Shown: positions 44,297-55,305, numbered from the stretch's first letter. The stretch is 60,596 bases of DNA from Mangrovicoccus ximenensis (GCF_003056725.1 NZ_QBKZ01000005.1:99284-159879), one strand, 5' to 3'. Notes: a model not told the origin generated them from the sequence alone. Numbers and translations are program-made.

Positions 44297-46098
44297 CAGA
44301 AAGTCCGGGCCTTCGGCGCGATGCGCTTCAGGCTGATGCCGCCCGCATCCTCGGTGGTCAGCGGATCGGTGATCACCGGACGGAAGCTCAGATCGACCTT
44401 GTTGCCGTCGACGCGCATGACGGAATGGACCCGCCAGTTCTCGTCGTCCCGCTCCGGATAGTCCTCGTGGGCATGCGCCCCGCGGCTCTCGTGGCGGGCC
44501 TCGGCGCCGACGATCGTCGCCAGCGCGTTCGGCATCAGGTTGGTCAGCTCGAGCGTCTCCATCAGGTCCGAGTTCCAGACCAGCGAGGTGTCGGTGACCT
44601 TCAGGTCGCCGAGCTTGGCCGCGATCGCGGTCATCTTCTCGACGCCTTCCTTCAGGCTGTCCGACGCGCGGAACACGGCGGCATCGGCCTGCATGGTGCG
44701 CTGCATCTCGAGGCGCAGATCGGCCGTCGGCGTGCCGCCCTGGGCGTGGCGCAGGCCGTCGAAGCGGTCGAACGCCTTGTCGATTTCCGACACCGGCGCC
44801 TTCGGGATCGAGGCCGCGCGGTCGATCACCTCGCCGGCGCGGATCGCGGCGGCGCGGCCGAAGACCACGAGGTCGATCAGCGAGTTGGAGCCGAGGCGGT
44901 TCGCGCCATGCACCGAGGCGCAGCCCGCTTCGCCCACGGCCATCAGGCCCGGAACGGTCGCGGTCGGGTTCTCGGCGGTCGGGTTCAGCACTTCGCCCCA
45001 GTAGTTGGTCGGAATGCCGCCCATGTTGTAGTGGACCGTCGGCAGGACCGGGATCGGTTCCTTGTTCAGGTCGACGCCCGCGAAAATCTTGGCGCTTTCC
45101 GAGATGCCCGGCAGGCGCTCGGCCAGCGTTTCCGGCGGCAGGTGGTTGAGGTGCAGGAAGATGTGGTCCTTGTGCTCGCCCACGCCGCGGCCTTCGCGGA
45201 TTTCCATGGTCATCGAGCGGCTGACATAGTCGCGCGGTGCCAGGTCCTTGTAGGTCGGCGCGTAGCGTTCCATGAACCGCTCGCCTTCCGAGTTCGTCAG
45301 GTAGCCGCCTTCGCCGCGGGCGCCCTCGGTGATCAGGCAGCCCGAGCCGTAGATGCCGGTCGGATGGAACTGCACGAATTCCATGTCCTGCAGCGCCAGG
45401 CCCGCGCGCGCCACCATGCCGCCGCCGTCGCCGGTGCAGGTATGGGCGGAGGTCGCCGAGAAATAGGCGCGACCGTAGCCGCCGGTGGCCAGCACGACCA
45501 TCTTAGCGTTGAAGACGTGGAAGGTGCCGTCATCGAGCTTCCAGCACAGCACGCCCTTGCAGACGCCGTCCTCCATCAGCAGGTCGATGGCGAAGTACTC
45601 GATGTAGAATTCCGCGTTGTTCTTCAGCGACTGGCCGTAGAGCGTGTGCAGGATGGCGTGGCCGGTACGGTCGGCCGCGGCGCAGGTGCGCTGCACGGGC
45701 GGGCCTTCGCCGAATTCGGTGGTGTGGCCGCCGAACGGACGCTGGTAGATCTTGCCCTCTTCGGTCCGGGAGAACGGCACGCCGTAATGCTCCAGCTCGT
45801 AGACCGCGGCGGGCGCGGAGCGGGCCAGGTATTCCATCGCGTCGGTGTCGCCGAGCCAGTCGGAGCCCTTGACGGTGTCGTACATGTGCCACTGCCAGTT
45901 GTCCGGGCCCATGTTCGACAGCGAGGCGGCGATGCCTCCCTGGGCTGCGACAGTGTGCGAGCGGGTCGGGAATACCTTGGTCACGCAGGCGGTCTTGAGC
46001 CCCTGCTCTGCCATGCCCAGGGTCGCGCGGAGACCTGCCCCGCCGGCGCCGACCACCACGACGTCGTAATCGTGGGATTCGTATTCGTAGGAAGCCAT
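44296..46098 (-). CDS. sdhA: Succinate dehydrogenase flavoprotein subunit
   Basis: A complete 600-residue SdhA of complex II. The FAD loop is [16 protein letters not shown], the covalent-flavin His48 is in [11 protein letters not shown], substrate-binding residues are in [20 protein letters not shown], and the [30 protein letters not shown] blocks are intact. It follows sdhC and sdhD in one operon. The iron-sulphur subunit gene sdhB is not in the window; the block ends shortly after this gene. Confidence 0.97.
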   Translation of the reverse strand: MASYEYESHDYDVVVVGAGGAGLRATLGMAEQGLKTACVTKVFPTRSHTVAAQGGIAASLSNMGPDNWQWHMYDTVKGSDWLGDTDAMEYLARSAPAAVYELEHYGVPFSRTEEGKIYQRPFGGHTTEFGEGPPVQRTCAAADRTGHAILHTLYGQSLKNNAEFYIEYFAIDLLMEDGVCKGVLCWKLDDGTFHVFNAKMVVLATGGYGRAYFSATSAHTCTGDGGGMVARAGLALQDMEFVQFHPTGIYGSGCLITEGARGEGGYLTNSEGERFMERYAPTYKDLAPRDYVSRSMTMEIREGRGVGEHKDHIFLHLNHLPPETLAERLPGISESAKIFAGVDLNKEPIPVLPTVHYNMGGIPTNYWGEVLNPTAENPTATVPGLMAVGEAGCASVHGANRLGSNSLIDLVVFGRAAAIRAGEVIDRAASIPKAPVSEIDKAFDRFDGLRHAQGGTPTADLRLEMQRTMQADAAVFRASDSLKEGVEKMTAIAAKLGDLKVTDTSLVWNSDLMETLELTNLMPNALATIVGAEARHESRGAHAHEDYPERDDENWRVHSVMRVDGNKVDLSFRPVITDPLTTEDAGGISLKRIAPKARTF

Positions 46099-46121
46099 TG
46101 TCTTCGTATGCTCCGTCTTCT

Positions 46122-46493
46122 TCAGAGGGCCAGGCGCGCGAGCGCGAACAGCCCGCAGCCGATCGCGAAATAGGAGACGCAGGTGACGGCGATGACCAGC
46201 CACTCGCGGACCATGCCGTGCGTGTAGTCTTCCAGAACCATGCGCATGCCGCGGATGAAGTGCAGGAAGCCGACGGTGATCATCAGGCCTGCGATCACTG
46301 CCGGGAACGGCTTCGCGAAATAGGCGATGACCTCTTCATAGGGCTTGCCCAGCTGGGGGCCGAAGGTGAAGAGGAACAGCGGCGTCAGGATCAGCAGCCC
46401 GTAGGAGCTGACCGTCATGCGCCAGAAATTCTCGGTTCCGGTCTTGGCGGAGCCCATGCCAACGGCGCGCTTGCGGTCGGTGTAGAATGCCAT
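46122..46493 (-). CDS. sdhD: Succinate dehydrogenase membrane anchor subunit
   Basis: A complete 123-residue anchor with three membrane helices (about 28-48, 62-80 and 97-120). It contains the haem-ligand region [20 protein letters not shown]. It sits 13 bp after sdhC and 23 bp before sdhA. Confidence 0.93.
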   Translation of the reverse strand: MAFYTDRKRAVGMGSAKTGTENFWRMTVSSYGLLILTPLFLFTFGPQLGKPYEEVIAYFAKPFPAVIAGLMITVGFLHFIRGMRMVLEDYTHGMVREWLVIAVTCVSYFAIGCGLFALARLAL

Positions 46494-46506
46494 GGTGCGC
46501 GTCTCC

Positions 46507-46896
46507 TTACACGATGATCGCGGTGATCAGGGTCAGCACGACCGAGCCGCCGATGACGATCTTGCCGAGCAGCTGCGCCTCTTTCAGGTCGAGGCACTTG
46601 CCCGCGTCCCAGATCAGGTGGCGCACGCCGGCCAGCGCGTGGTACCACAGCGCCCAGACCGAGAGGAACATGACGAGATCGCCCAGATAGCTGGTCACGA
46701 TCCAGTCGACGACGCCGAAATATTCGGGTCCGGACGCGGCGGCGAGCAGCCACCAGACGCAGAGCAGAGCGCCCACGATCAGCCCGACGCCCGCAGCGCG
46801 GTTCAGGATGGAGGTCACCGAGCCGATCTGCGGCCGGTAGTACTGTCCAAGCATGAATGGGGAAAGCGGCCGGTTGCCCCGGTTCACATCAGCCAT
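46507..46896 (-). CDS. sdhC: Succinate dehydrogenase cytochrome b556 subunit
   Basis: A complete 129-residue SdhC: NRPLSPFMLGQYYRPQIGSV, TSILNRAAGVGLIVG with the quinone-binding Ser/Arg, ALWYHALAGVRHLIWDAG with the haem His, and three helices. It is the first gene of the sdh operon. Paired palindromes lie 130-160 bp upstream. Confidence 0.95.
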   Translation of the reverse strand: MADVNRGNRPLSPFMLGQYYRPQIGSVTSILNRAAGVGLIVGALLCVWWLLAAASGPEYFGVVDWIVTSYLGDLVMFLSVWALWYHALAGVRHLIWDAGKCLDLKEAQLLGKIVIGGSVVLTLITAIIV

Positions 46897-47022
46897 GGGT
46901 TGCCCTCTCGGAGTTTCGCCTTTGGTCGTTGACTTCGGTCTTAGCACCTTTTGCGGTGTTGTCATCCGCCCGGCAATCGCAAAAGCGCGATCTTTTGGCG
47001 CAATTGGCGCTAACGGGCGCGG

Positions 47023-47057
47023 TTTGTGATCACACGATCCAAGAGTGTGATCACAAA
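47023..47057. promoter_or_regulatory. Tandem TGTGATCACA palindromes upstream of sdhC
   Basis: TTTGTGATCACAC (47023-47035) and its complement GTGTGATCACAAA (47045-47057) each contain the palindrome TGTGATCACA. Their centres are 21 bp apart, two helical turns on the same face. This is the layout of a cooperative operator, probably for a GntR- or CRP/FNR-type regulator acting on sdhCDA. The regulator is not in the window. Confidence 0.65.
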
Positions 47058-47409
47058 CGGAATATGAGCAAAACCGTAAGGATTGCCGACCGGCGCCGCA
47101 GCGCGGAATGAGTCGCGGAACCGCCCGACTCACCTGCCGGAAACCGCTTGCGCGCAAGCTGCCGCCGCGCGCCGGGACGGACCCTGCCCCGCAGCCCAGA
47201 GAGCCGCTTTCCTCTTGGAACAGTCAACGGGCTCGGGCAAAACCGGGGGTTGCGCGGACAGGGGCGGCATCGGATGCCGCAGGACTGCGCAGCCGCGCCG
47301 GAATTGGCGCCGCTCCGCGCAGGCAGCGGACCCCGACCGGAAAAAAGGGGGATGGCGGAACGCGCCGCACCGGCCCGGCCGCAGGCATGGCAGGCCGGGA
47401 AAGACAGAC
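47058..47409. other. Intergenic region between sdhC and mch
   Basis: About 350 bp upstream of the operator. It is GC-rich without a gene-like frame. I see only the possible distal promoter sequence and, at its far end, the mch terminator. Confidence 0.4.
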
Positions 47410-47430
47410 GCCGCCCAGTCCGGGCGGCGC
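47410..47430 (-). terminator. Terminator of the mcl2-mch operon
   Basis: CGCCGCCC/GGGCGGCG (47410-47417, 47423-47430) forms an 8-bp stem seven bases beyond the mch stop. On the minus strand it is followed by CTGTCTTTCCC, a weak U-rich tail. Confidence 0.6.
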
Positions 47431-47436
47431 AGCGCG

Positions 47437-48474
47437 TCAGAGCGGCATCAGCGCCCAGTAGTCGAGATCGAGCAGCACCTCGGGCAGGTACTTGCCGTCC
47501 TCGCCCTTCAGCTTGCCCGCCTCGGCCCCGGCCTTGACCGCCACGAGCCGCAGCCGGATCGCGCCGACGCCCGGCGCAGCGGTCTCGACCTTGTCGAGCA
47601 CCTCGGACCAGGCCTTGACGGTCAGCCCCGAGAAGGCCGGGTTGGCATGGGCCCCGCCGTTCAGCCCGACGATCATCTGCGCGTTCGCCAGGCCGTTGAA
47701 GCTGAGCGCGCGCGCCAGGCTGATGATGTGGCCGCCATAGATCAGCCTCTGGCCGTCGGGACGGAAGGTGGCGTCGAAATGGACCTTGGCCGTGTTCTGC
47801 CACAGCCGCGTGGCCATCATGTGCTCGGCCTCTTCCAGCGTGACGCCGTCGACATGGTCGATGATCTCGCCGATCTCATAGTCCGACATCCGGTGCGGCT
47901 CGCCCGAGAGGCCGAAATCGTAGCGGGTGAAATGAAGCCCTTCCGGGACCGCGAGCGAGCCGGGATCGACCACCTTGGCGAGCTCCGGCACCACCGGCTC
48001 GGGCGCGGGCGCGTCGAGGTCGTTCTTTCGCACCATCACCCAGCGGACATAGTCGAGCACGACCTCGTCGCGCTGGTTCAGGCCCTTGGAGCGGACATAG
48101 ACCACGCCGGACTTGCCGTTCGAGTTCTGCTTGAGCCCGATCACCTCGGAGGTGGAACGCAGCGTGTCGCCCGGCATCACCGGCTTCAGGAACCGTCCCT
48201 CGGCATAGCCCAGGTTCGCCACCGCGTTCAGCGAGATGTCGGGCACGGTTTTGCCGAACACCACGTGGAAGGCGATCAGATCGTCCAGCGGGGAAGCGGC
48301 GAGGCCGCAGGCGCGGGCGAATTCATCCGAGGAATAGAGCGCATGGCGCGCCGGATAGAGCGCATGGTACATCGCCCGCTCGCCGCCCGACACGGTGCGC
48401 GGCACCGCGTGGCCGATCACCTGGCCGATGGAATAATCCTCGAAGAACCGTCCCGGATTGGTCTTTGCTGCCAT
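47437..48474 (-). CDS. mch: Mesaconyl-CoA hydratase (beta-methylmalyl-CoA dehydratase)
   Basis: A complete 345-residue double hot-dog (MaoC) protein: GRFFEDYSIGQVIGHAVPRT, SPLDDLIAFHVVFGKTVPDI (catalytic Asp/His), NLGYAEGRFLKPVMPGDTLR, and the second half DAPYRPDGQRLIYGGHIISL-like FRPDGQRLIYGGHIISLARA. It interconverts mesaconyl-CoA and β-methylmalyl-CoA in the ethylmalonyl-CoA pathway. ATG at 48474 is preferred over the GTG one codon earlier. It ends the mcl2 operon. Confidence 0.93.
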   Translation of the reverse strand: MAAKTNPGRFFEDYSIGQVIGHAVPRTVSGGERAMYHALYPARHALYSSDEFARACGLAASPLDDLIAFHVVFGKTVPDISLNAVANLGYAEGRFLKPVMPGDTLRSTSEVIGLKQNSNGKSGVVYVRSKGLNQRDEVVLDYVRWVMVRKNDLDAPAPEPVVPELAKVVDPGSLAVPEGLHFTRYDFGLSGEPHRMSDYEIGEIIDHVDGVTLEEAEHMMATRLWQNTAKVHFDATFRPDGQRLIYGGHIISLARALSFNGLANAQMIVGLNGGAHANPAFSGLTVKAWSEVLDKVETAAPGVGAIRLRLVAVKAGAEAGKLKGEDGKYLPEVLLDLDYWALMPL

Positions 48475-48493
48475 CACTGCTCCCCCGTGGGCA

Positions 48494-48697
48494 TCACTGC
48501 TGTCCCAGTTTCATGTCCGGCGAATAGGGCGCGTCGATCTCCTTGGTGACCGCCTGTCCGCAGCGCATCACGCCGTTCGAGGCGTCGAAGGCATATTGCG
48601 GATCGCCGTAGAGCTCCCAGCCCTTGGACAGCGCTTCGCTGACCTTGTGGCAGAAAGCCGAAGTGTCGTCCTCGCTGAGGAAACGGTAGATCTTCAT
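48494..48697 (-). CDS. DUF1737 family small protein
   Basis: A complete 67-residue frame: KIYRFLSEDDTSAFCHKVSE, LSKGWELYGDPQYAFDA, QAVTKEIDAPYSP. It matches DUF1737 (KGWxLxGxP). It is cytosolic and of unknown role. It lies between nnrU and mch, an order also known to me from Rhodobacter. Confidence 0.85.
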   Translation of the reverse strand: MKIYRFLSEDDTSAFCHKVSEALSKGWELYGDPQYAFDASNGVMRCGQAVTKEIDAPYSPDMKLGQQ

Positions 48698-48700
48698 GTC

Positions 48701-49249
48701 TCATCCCATCGGGTAGTGGCCGGTCCAGACATGCACCGCCACGGCGGCGGCGTAGAAGACGATCCCGGCGACAACCGCCTTCAGATCGCCCTTCCTGTCT
48801 TCTTCGGGCTTTGTCCAGACGGGTTCGCTGCGGTTGATGACGATCACCTCGGCCACCGCCCAGCCCAGCATCCCGCCGAAGAGCAGGATCGAGGCGAGGT
48901 CGCCATTGACCAGCAGGTGCGCGACCGCCCAGGTCTTCACCGCGGCCAGCATCGGGTGGCGGATGCGCCGCGCCAGCCCGCCCTTGGCCGGGCCCAGCAT
49001 CAGCAGGAACGCCGCCAGCAGCATCAGCGTATTGTTGATGTGCGTCATAAGCGCCGGCGGGGTCCAGACATTGACATAGGGCACCGCGCGGAAGCCGAAG
49101 ATCATCAGCAGGAGCGCGGCAAGCAGCGCGGCCGCCACGATGCCCTGCCCCGCCTTGCCCATCGCCGCGCGCTTCTCCGGGAAGACCCGCTTGAAGAGAT
49201 GCGCCGCGATCCACAGAGCGATCCCGGCAAGCAGCGCGATCCAGCCCAT
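48701..49249 (-). CDS. nnrU: NnrU-family integral membrane protein
   Basis: A complete 182-residue protein with five to six membrane helices. The family motif RHPMLAAVKTWAVAHLLVNGDLAS is present and the N-terminus is WIALLAGIALWIAAHLFKRV. NnrU was named from denitrification loci, but here it is embedded in the malyl-CoA operon. The ATG overlaps the mcl2 stop by one base. Confidence 0.9.
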   Translation of the reverse strand: MGWIALLAGIALWIAAHLFKRVFPEKRAAMGKAGQGIVAAALLAALLLMIFGFRAVPYVNVWTPPALMTHINNTLMLLAAFLLMLGPAKGGLARRIRHPMLAAVKTWAVAHLLVNGDLASILLFGGMLGWAVAEVIVINRSEPVWTKPEEDRKGDLKAVVAGIVFYAAAVAVHVWTGHYPMG

Positions 49250-50130
49250 CAGGCGACCCCTTCTTCCAGCTTGGCGATCGCCGCGGCCTTGGCCAGCGTC
49301 TGCTTGGCGGTGACGATATGCAGGTTCTCGACGATCCTGCCGTCGACGATGGCGATGCCCAGCCCCTTGGCCTCGGCCTCCTCATAGGCGGCGATCTGGC
49401 GCTGCGCGAGGTCGATATCGGCCGAGGAGGGCGCGAAGGCCTCGTTGGCGGCGGCGACCTGCGCGGGGTGGATCAGCGTCTTGCCGTCGAAGCCCATGTC
49501 GCGGCCTTGGGCGCATTCGACGGCGAAGCCTTCCTCGTCCTTGAAGGCGTTGTAGACGCCGTCGACGATGGTGATTCCGGCCGCCCGCGCGGCGAGCAGG
49601 CAGAGCTGCAGCGAGGTCAGCAGCGGTTCGCGGTCTGCCCGGAATCTGGTCATCAATTCCTTGGCGAGGTCATTCGTGCCCATCACGAAGCCGCCCATCC
49701 TGGGCGCCTCGGCGATCTCGGCGGCCTTCAGGATGCCGCGGGCGGTCTCCATCATCGCCCAGATCTCCGTCGCCTCGCAGCCCGGCGTGGCGTCGAGCAC
49801 CGCGGCGGCCTTGGCGATCGTGTCGGTGCTTTCGACCTTCGGGATCAGGATCGCATCGGGCGCGGCCGCGGCCATCGCCTTCAGGTCCTCCTCGCCCCAT
49901 TCGGTGTCGAAGCCGTTGATCCGGCAGATTTTCACCCGGGCGCCATAGCCCCCGGCCTTCAGCGTATCGGCCAGCAGGTTGCGGGCATTCACCTTCTCGT
50001 CGATCGCGACCGCATCCTCGAGATCGAAGATGATCGCATCGACCGCCAGCGTCCTGGCCTTCTCCAGCGCCCGCTCCTTGGAGCCGGGGATATAGAGAAC
50101 GGAACGGTAGGGGCGCGCGCGTTGATCCAT
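49249..50130 (-). CDS. mcl2: (3S)-malyl-CoA thioesterase (CitE/malyl-CoA lyase family)
   Basis: A complete 293-residue CitE-superfamily enzyme: RSVLYIPGSKERALEKAR, DAIIFDLEDAVAIDEKVNAR (CoA/metal region), RINGFDTEWGEEDL, ILIPKVESTD, EIWAMMETARGIL (metal Glu), FVMGTNDLAKEL and GKTLIHPAQV. In Rhodobacter the paralogue beside mch is the malyl-CoA thioesterase Mcl2 rather than the lyase Mcl1, so I assign that function from context. Confidence 0.85.
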   Translation of the reverse strand: MDQRARPYRSVLYIPGSKERALEKARTLAVDAIIFDLEDAVAIDEKVNARNLLADTLKAGGYGARVKICRINGFDTEWGEEDLKAMAAAAPDAILIPKVESTDTIAKAAAVLDATPGCEATEIWAMMETARGILKAAEIAEAPRMGGFVMGTNDLAKELMTRFRADREPLLTSLQLCLLAARAAGITIVDGVYNAFKDEEGFAVECAQGRDMGFDGKTLIHPAQVAAANEAFAPSSADIDLAQRQIAAYEEAEAKGLGIAIVDGRIVENLHIVTAKQTLAKAAAIAKLEEGVA

Positions 50131-50435
50131 GATTCTTTCCTCCACGGGGCTGCTTTTGTACTTATATTGCGCGGAGGGAAAGGCGCTCGCGGCCACTTGC
50201 CGCATCGCGGAAAGTCGGGGTCCCCCGCGAGGCTGTCCTGTGGGACGCTGGAGGCAGCGCGCCGGGTTTACCCGTTCTTCGGCCCTGCGCGCGCAGGCTC
50301 CCGCCCGGACCGGACGCTGTCCGGCGGCGGGCCCGGCATGACGACCGAATACGACTTGCAACCGGGGATCCTCCCCCTGCCGCAACGGCCTAGGCGCGGA
50401 CAGGCAGGCAAGGCTCCTCCCGAGAGGACGTAGCG
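50131..50435. promoter_or_regulatory. Divergent intergenic region: mcl2 promoter and leader of a secreted protein
   Basis: About 305 bp. Near 50150-50180 an AT-rich stretch (TTTTGTACTTATATTG) is the likeliest mcl2 promoter core on the minus strand. The other half is GC-rich and carries the GAGAGGA ribosome site of the next gene. No clear operator is seen. Confidence 0.4.
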
Positions 50436-50747
50436 ATGAAGACGACCCTGACAAGCCTCTGCCTGGCGCTTTTCGCCACCACTGCGCTCGCGGCGGAGGA
50501 GCAGCCCCGGAACTGCGCGGAGCGCGACAACGTGCTGAAGCGGCTCTCCGGCAATTACGGCGAGACCCGGCAGAGCATCGGGCTCGGCGCGAACAATTCG
50601 CTGGTCGAGGTCTTCGCCTCCGACAAGACCGGCACCTGGACCATCACCGTGACCATGCCCGACGGCATGACCTGCCTGATCGCCTCCGGCCAGTCCTACG
50701 AGAAGCTGATCAACGACAAGCTGCTGCAGCCGGGCGAAGACGCCTGA
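50436..50747 (+). CDS. Hypothetical secreted protein
   Basis: A complete 103-residue frame with a signal peptide (TSLCLALFATTALAA, cleavage near residue 20). The mature part has two Cys likely to pair (CAERDNVLKRLSGNYGETRQ … PDGMTCLIASGQSYEKL). It resembles small periplasmic proteins of unknown function in Rhodobacterales. It stands between mcl2 and mdh. Confidence 0.75.
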   Translation: MKTTLTSLCLALFATTALAAEEQPRNCAERDNVLKRLSGNYGETRQSIGLGANNSLVEVFASDKTGTWTITVTMPDGMTCLIASGQSYEKLINDKLLQPGEDA

Positions 50748-50930
50748 CGCCGCCTGCGGCGAGTGCCGGGAAAACAGGCAGCGGGACGCCCCGGCGGCCG
50801 TGCCGGAGGCCGCATGATCCGCCGCCGCAGCGGCGGCGCGGCCGGACCGCCGCTGCCCCCGGCCCCGGCAAAACGCCTTCCATTTGCGCCACTGGCGCCA
50901 CGCCCCCTAGCCTTTCCCTTTGACTTCAGC

Positions 50931-52856
<1,926 letters not shown>

Positions 52857-52934
52857 CGCGCATGCGGCGGGGCTTGCGCTCCGCGCGGCAAGTTGGTTTC
52901 ACGGAAGCACCCGCCGCATCGTCAGGAGACCCCC

Positions 52935-53792
52935 ATGCCCTGGGCCACGCCAGAAAGCCTCGCCCCCGCCACCTGCGGCTTCGTGCTGGCCGCATCCGGA
53001 CGCAAATACGCCACGGCGGCCGAGGCCGCGGCCCGGACGCTGAAACAGTCCAACCCGGATTTCGAAGTTGACATCTTCACCGACCAAGAGGTCGACGCGT
53101 CGCTCTTCGGCCAGGTGCACAAGCTCGACAAGAGCTGGTTCCGCCCGAAATTCGAGGCGCTGATCCGCTCGCGCTTCGACCGGACGATCTATCTCGATGT
53201 CGATCTGGTGGTGCTGGGCGACATGTCGGACGTGTTCTTCGTCCTGGGCAAATACGACATCGCGGCGGTGCAGGCGACGAACCGCAACCAGGGCTTCGCC
53301 TGGAAGCCCTGGCGGATGCCGCTGCCGAACGCCTTTCCGCAGATCAACGGCGGCATGATCGCGCTCCGCCGCAGCGACGCGACCCTGCAATTCCTGAAGG
53401 ACTGCCAGCAGGCGATGGTCGATCACGACATGCCGCGCGACCAGCCGGTCTTCCGCGAGATGCTGTGGCACAGCGACCTGAGGCTCCACATCCTGCCGCC
53501 CGAATACAATGTCCGCAACCGCACGCTCTGGCAGTATGGCGGCTCGAAATTCGCGGCGCCGCGCGTGCTGCACCATACCGGCTTCGTCGCGCGGATGAAG
53601 GACGACCGCACCCCGGTGCGCCCCGAGCAGATCTACGGGCGCGGCTTCGTGCGGCATGTGCAGCGCCTGATCGCCGCCGACCGGCAGCTGACCCCCGGCG
53701 CCAAGGACAACGTCCCCGCCCCGCAATACGACAACGTGCTGTTCCGCGCCCGCGACTGGCTGGCGGCGAAGCTCGGCGGCAAGAAGCGCTGA
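52935..53792 (+). CDS. Glycosyltransferase family 8-like protein (second of two)
   Basis: A complete 285-residue paralogue of the upstream gene with a proper ATG and AGGAGA site: CGFVLAASGRKYATAAEAAA, KFEALIRSRFDRTIYLDVDL (DxD), VVLGDMSDVFFVLGKYDIAA, FPQINGGMIALRRSDATLQF, ILPPEYNVRNRTLW and a His in PRVLHHTGF. The pair probably arose by duplication. Confidence 0.85.
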   Translation: MPWATPESLAPATCGFVLAASGRKYATAAEAAARTLKQSNPDFEVDIFTDQEVDASLFGQVHKLDKSWFRPKFEALIRSRFDRTIYLDVDLVVLGDMSDVFFVLGKYDIAAVQATNRNQGFAWKPWRMPLPNAFPQINGGMIALRRSDATLQFLKDCQQAMVDHDMPRDQPVFREMLWHSDLRLHILPPEYNVRNRTLWQYGGSKFAAPRVLHHTGFVARMKDDRTPVRPEQIYGRGFVRHVQRLIAADRQLTPGAKDNVPAPQYDNVLFRARDWLAAKLGGKKR

Positions 53793-53795
53793 GCC

Positions 53796-54062
53796 TCAGG
53801 CCTCCGGCAAGCCGCGCACGAAAAGCGCGGCCAGCTCCGGGTCCTGCGCGCGGCGGATGTCCGGCGCGCCGCAGAGCGGGCGTTTCCACCCCGTCGTCGC
53901 GGCCGCGCAATGCAGCAGCTCGAAGCCGCCGCAGCCCGCGCGGGCCGCGCAAGAGGCGCAGCCCTGATCCCGGTCCGCCGCCAGAACCGCGTGGCCCTTT
54001 CCGGCGGAGACGACCTCCAGCACGCGGCGCAGCCTGGCCGGTCCGCAGCCGTCCCCGCTCAT
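53796..54062 (-). CDS. Small cysteine-rich protein coupled to a ferredoxin
   Basis: 88 residues with a CxxCxxxxxCGG motif (GCASCAARAGCGGFELLHC) and another Cys in RPLCGAPD, so an Fe-S or zinc site is likely. The part ahead of the motif (VVSAGKGHAVLAADRDQ) distantly recalls RseC/SoxR-reducing proteins. The ATG overlaps the ferredoxin stop (ATGA). The family is not firmly recognised. Confidence 0.55.
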   Translation of the reverse strand: MSGDGCGPARLRRVLEVVSAGKGHAVLAADRDQGCASCAARAGCGGFELLHCAAATTGWKRPLCGAPDIRRAQDPELAALFVRGLPEA

Positions 54063-54256
54063 TCCGCCGGGAGGATGCAGCCGTCTTCCATGCAGACGCT
54101 GAGGCATTGCGGCATGTCGTGATCGGGCGCGCATTCGGTGCAGATATCGGCCTTGATGAAGAAGACGCCCTTCTTCGGGACGATGGCGCCGGTCGGGCAG
54201 ACGGGCTCGCAATCCCCGCAGGAGGTGCAGAGATCGCCGACGATTTCCATGGCCAT
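54059..54256 (-). CDS. 2[4Fe-4S] ferredoxin (FdxN-like)
   Basis: A complete 65-residue ferredoxin: CTSCGDCEPVCPTGAI for cluster I, and CTECAPDHDMPQCLSVCMED for cluster II with the longer spacing of nitrogen-fixation ferredoxins. AAAGGACC precedes ATG 54256. The Cys-rich protein follows in the same operon. No nif genes are present here. Confidence 0.88.
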   Translation of the reverse strand: MAMEIVGDLCTSCGDCEPVCPTGAIVPKKGVFFIKADICTECAPDHDMPQCLSVCMEDGCILPAE

Positions 54257-54447
54257 GGGCAGGGTCCTTTCCTTTGGCTGGCTCCCTCGGGGAGACCGGT
54301 GACGTGCTGCCATGGCCCAAGCACGCCCCGTGCCAGGCGGTCCGGCACAGTTAACCTTTTCGTAGGAAATCGGCGGCGGAGGCATGGCAGTTCGGGAAAA
54401 TCCGGTTAGTATTTTGCTAAACATCGCCAGAGCTGCGGAAGACCGCC

Positions 54448-54759
54448 ATGACCCATCACTCCCTGTCCCAGGTGCTCCTCTCCGATCTCGACGCCGCCGC
54501 GCCGCTGGGCGGCTTCGGCGCGGCGGCGCGGCCGGCCATGCTGATGGAGCACCTGAAGCGCGAACGGCAGATGGTCGGCGAAGTCCTGCAGAACCTCGAG
54601 GCGCTGATCGATTGCGCCGATGCCTGCATCGCCGAACATGCCGAAGGGCGGCTCAGCCGCGACGACCTGCTGATGGCGCTGATCGACACGGTGCAGGTCG
54701 CGGGCATGGAGCTGGCCTATAACGAGGCCGAAGCGCTGGCTGCGACCGCCGGGGCCTGA
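54448..54759 (+). CDS. Hypothetical protein
   Basis: A 103-residue, mainly helical, acidic protein (LMEHLKRERQMVGEVLQNLE, ALIDCADACIAEHAEGRLSR). The AT-rich upstream stretch (GGTTAGTATTTTGCTAAACA) may hold its promoter. No family is recognised, and its helical pattern suggests a small regulator or adaptor. Confidence 0.6.
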   Translation: MTHHSLSQVLLSDLDAAAPLGGFGAAARPAMLMEHLKRERQMVGEVLQNLEALIDCADACIAEHAEGRLSRDDLLMALIDTVQVAGMELAYNEAEALAATAGA

Positions 54760-54864
54760 GCTCAGGCGGGCGGCCGCGGCCGGGCCGGGCTGGCGTCGAG
54801 GTCCGACTATTTCAGCAGCCTGCTAGTGCTGCGGCCGCCCGAAGGCGGCCGCAGCCGGATCGGC

Positions 54865-55305
54865 TCAGGCCGATTGCGACGCCTTGAGCACTGCTTCCAT
54901 CGTGATCTCGACGGCCATGAGCTTCGAGATCGGACAGTTTTCCTTGGCCGTCCGCGCGGCCTCCAGAAACGCCTCTTCCGAAGCCCCCGGTACCTTGGCC
55001 TCGACCTCGAGATGCAGCTTCTGCACTGCGAAGCCGCCCTCCTCCTTGTCCAGGAACACCGTCGAGCTGGCCTTGATCTCTTCGGCCTCGAACCCGGCCT
55101 GGCCAAGGATCATCGACAGCGCCATCGAGAAGCAGGAGGCATGTGCCGCGCCGACCAGCTCCTCGGGATTGGTGCCGACCTTGTCCTCGAAGCGGGTGTT
55201 GAAGCCATAGGGCTGGCTGTCGAGCGCGCCGCTCTGGGTGCTGACGGTGCCGGTGCCGGTCTTGAGCTCGCCGCGCCAGACGGCGGATCCGTGCTTGCGT
55301 ATCAT
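54865..55305 (-). CDS. OsmC-family peroxiredoxin
   Basis: A complete 146-residue OsmC protein: SAVWRGELKTGTGTVSTQSG, FEDKVGTNPEELVGAAHASC, FSMALSMILGQAGF, and the second reactive Cys in KENCPISKLMAVEITMEAVL. The Cys pair reduces organic hydroperoxides. It stands alone. Confidence 0.93.
   Translation of the reverse strand: MIRKHGSAVWRGELKTGTGTVSTQSGALDSQPYGFNTRFEDKVGTNPEELVGAAHASCFSMALSMILGQAGFEAEEIKASSTVFLDKEEGGFAVQKLHLEVEAKVPGASEEAFLEAARTAKENCPISKLMAVEITMEAVLKASQSA

Noticed and set aside
44194..46173. A 659-codon plus-strand open frame
   Set aside because: It is the antisense of sdhA and rich in His/Arg/Val, a typical shadow in GC-rich DNA.
54448..54759. Chemotaxis or phasin-like protein
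   Set aside because: The helical, acidic pattern alone does not support either family, and no motif was found.
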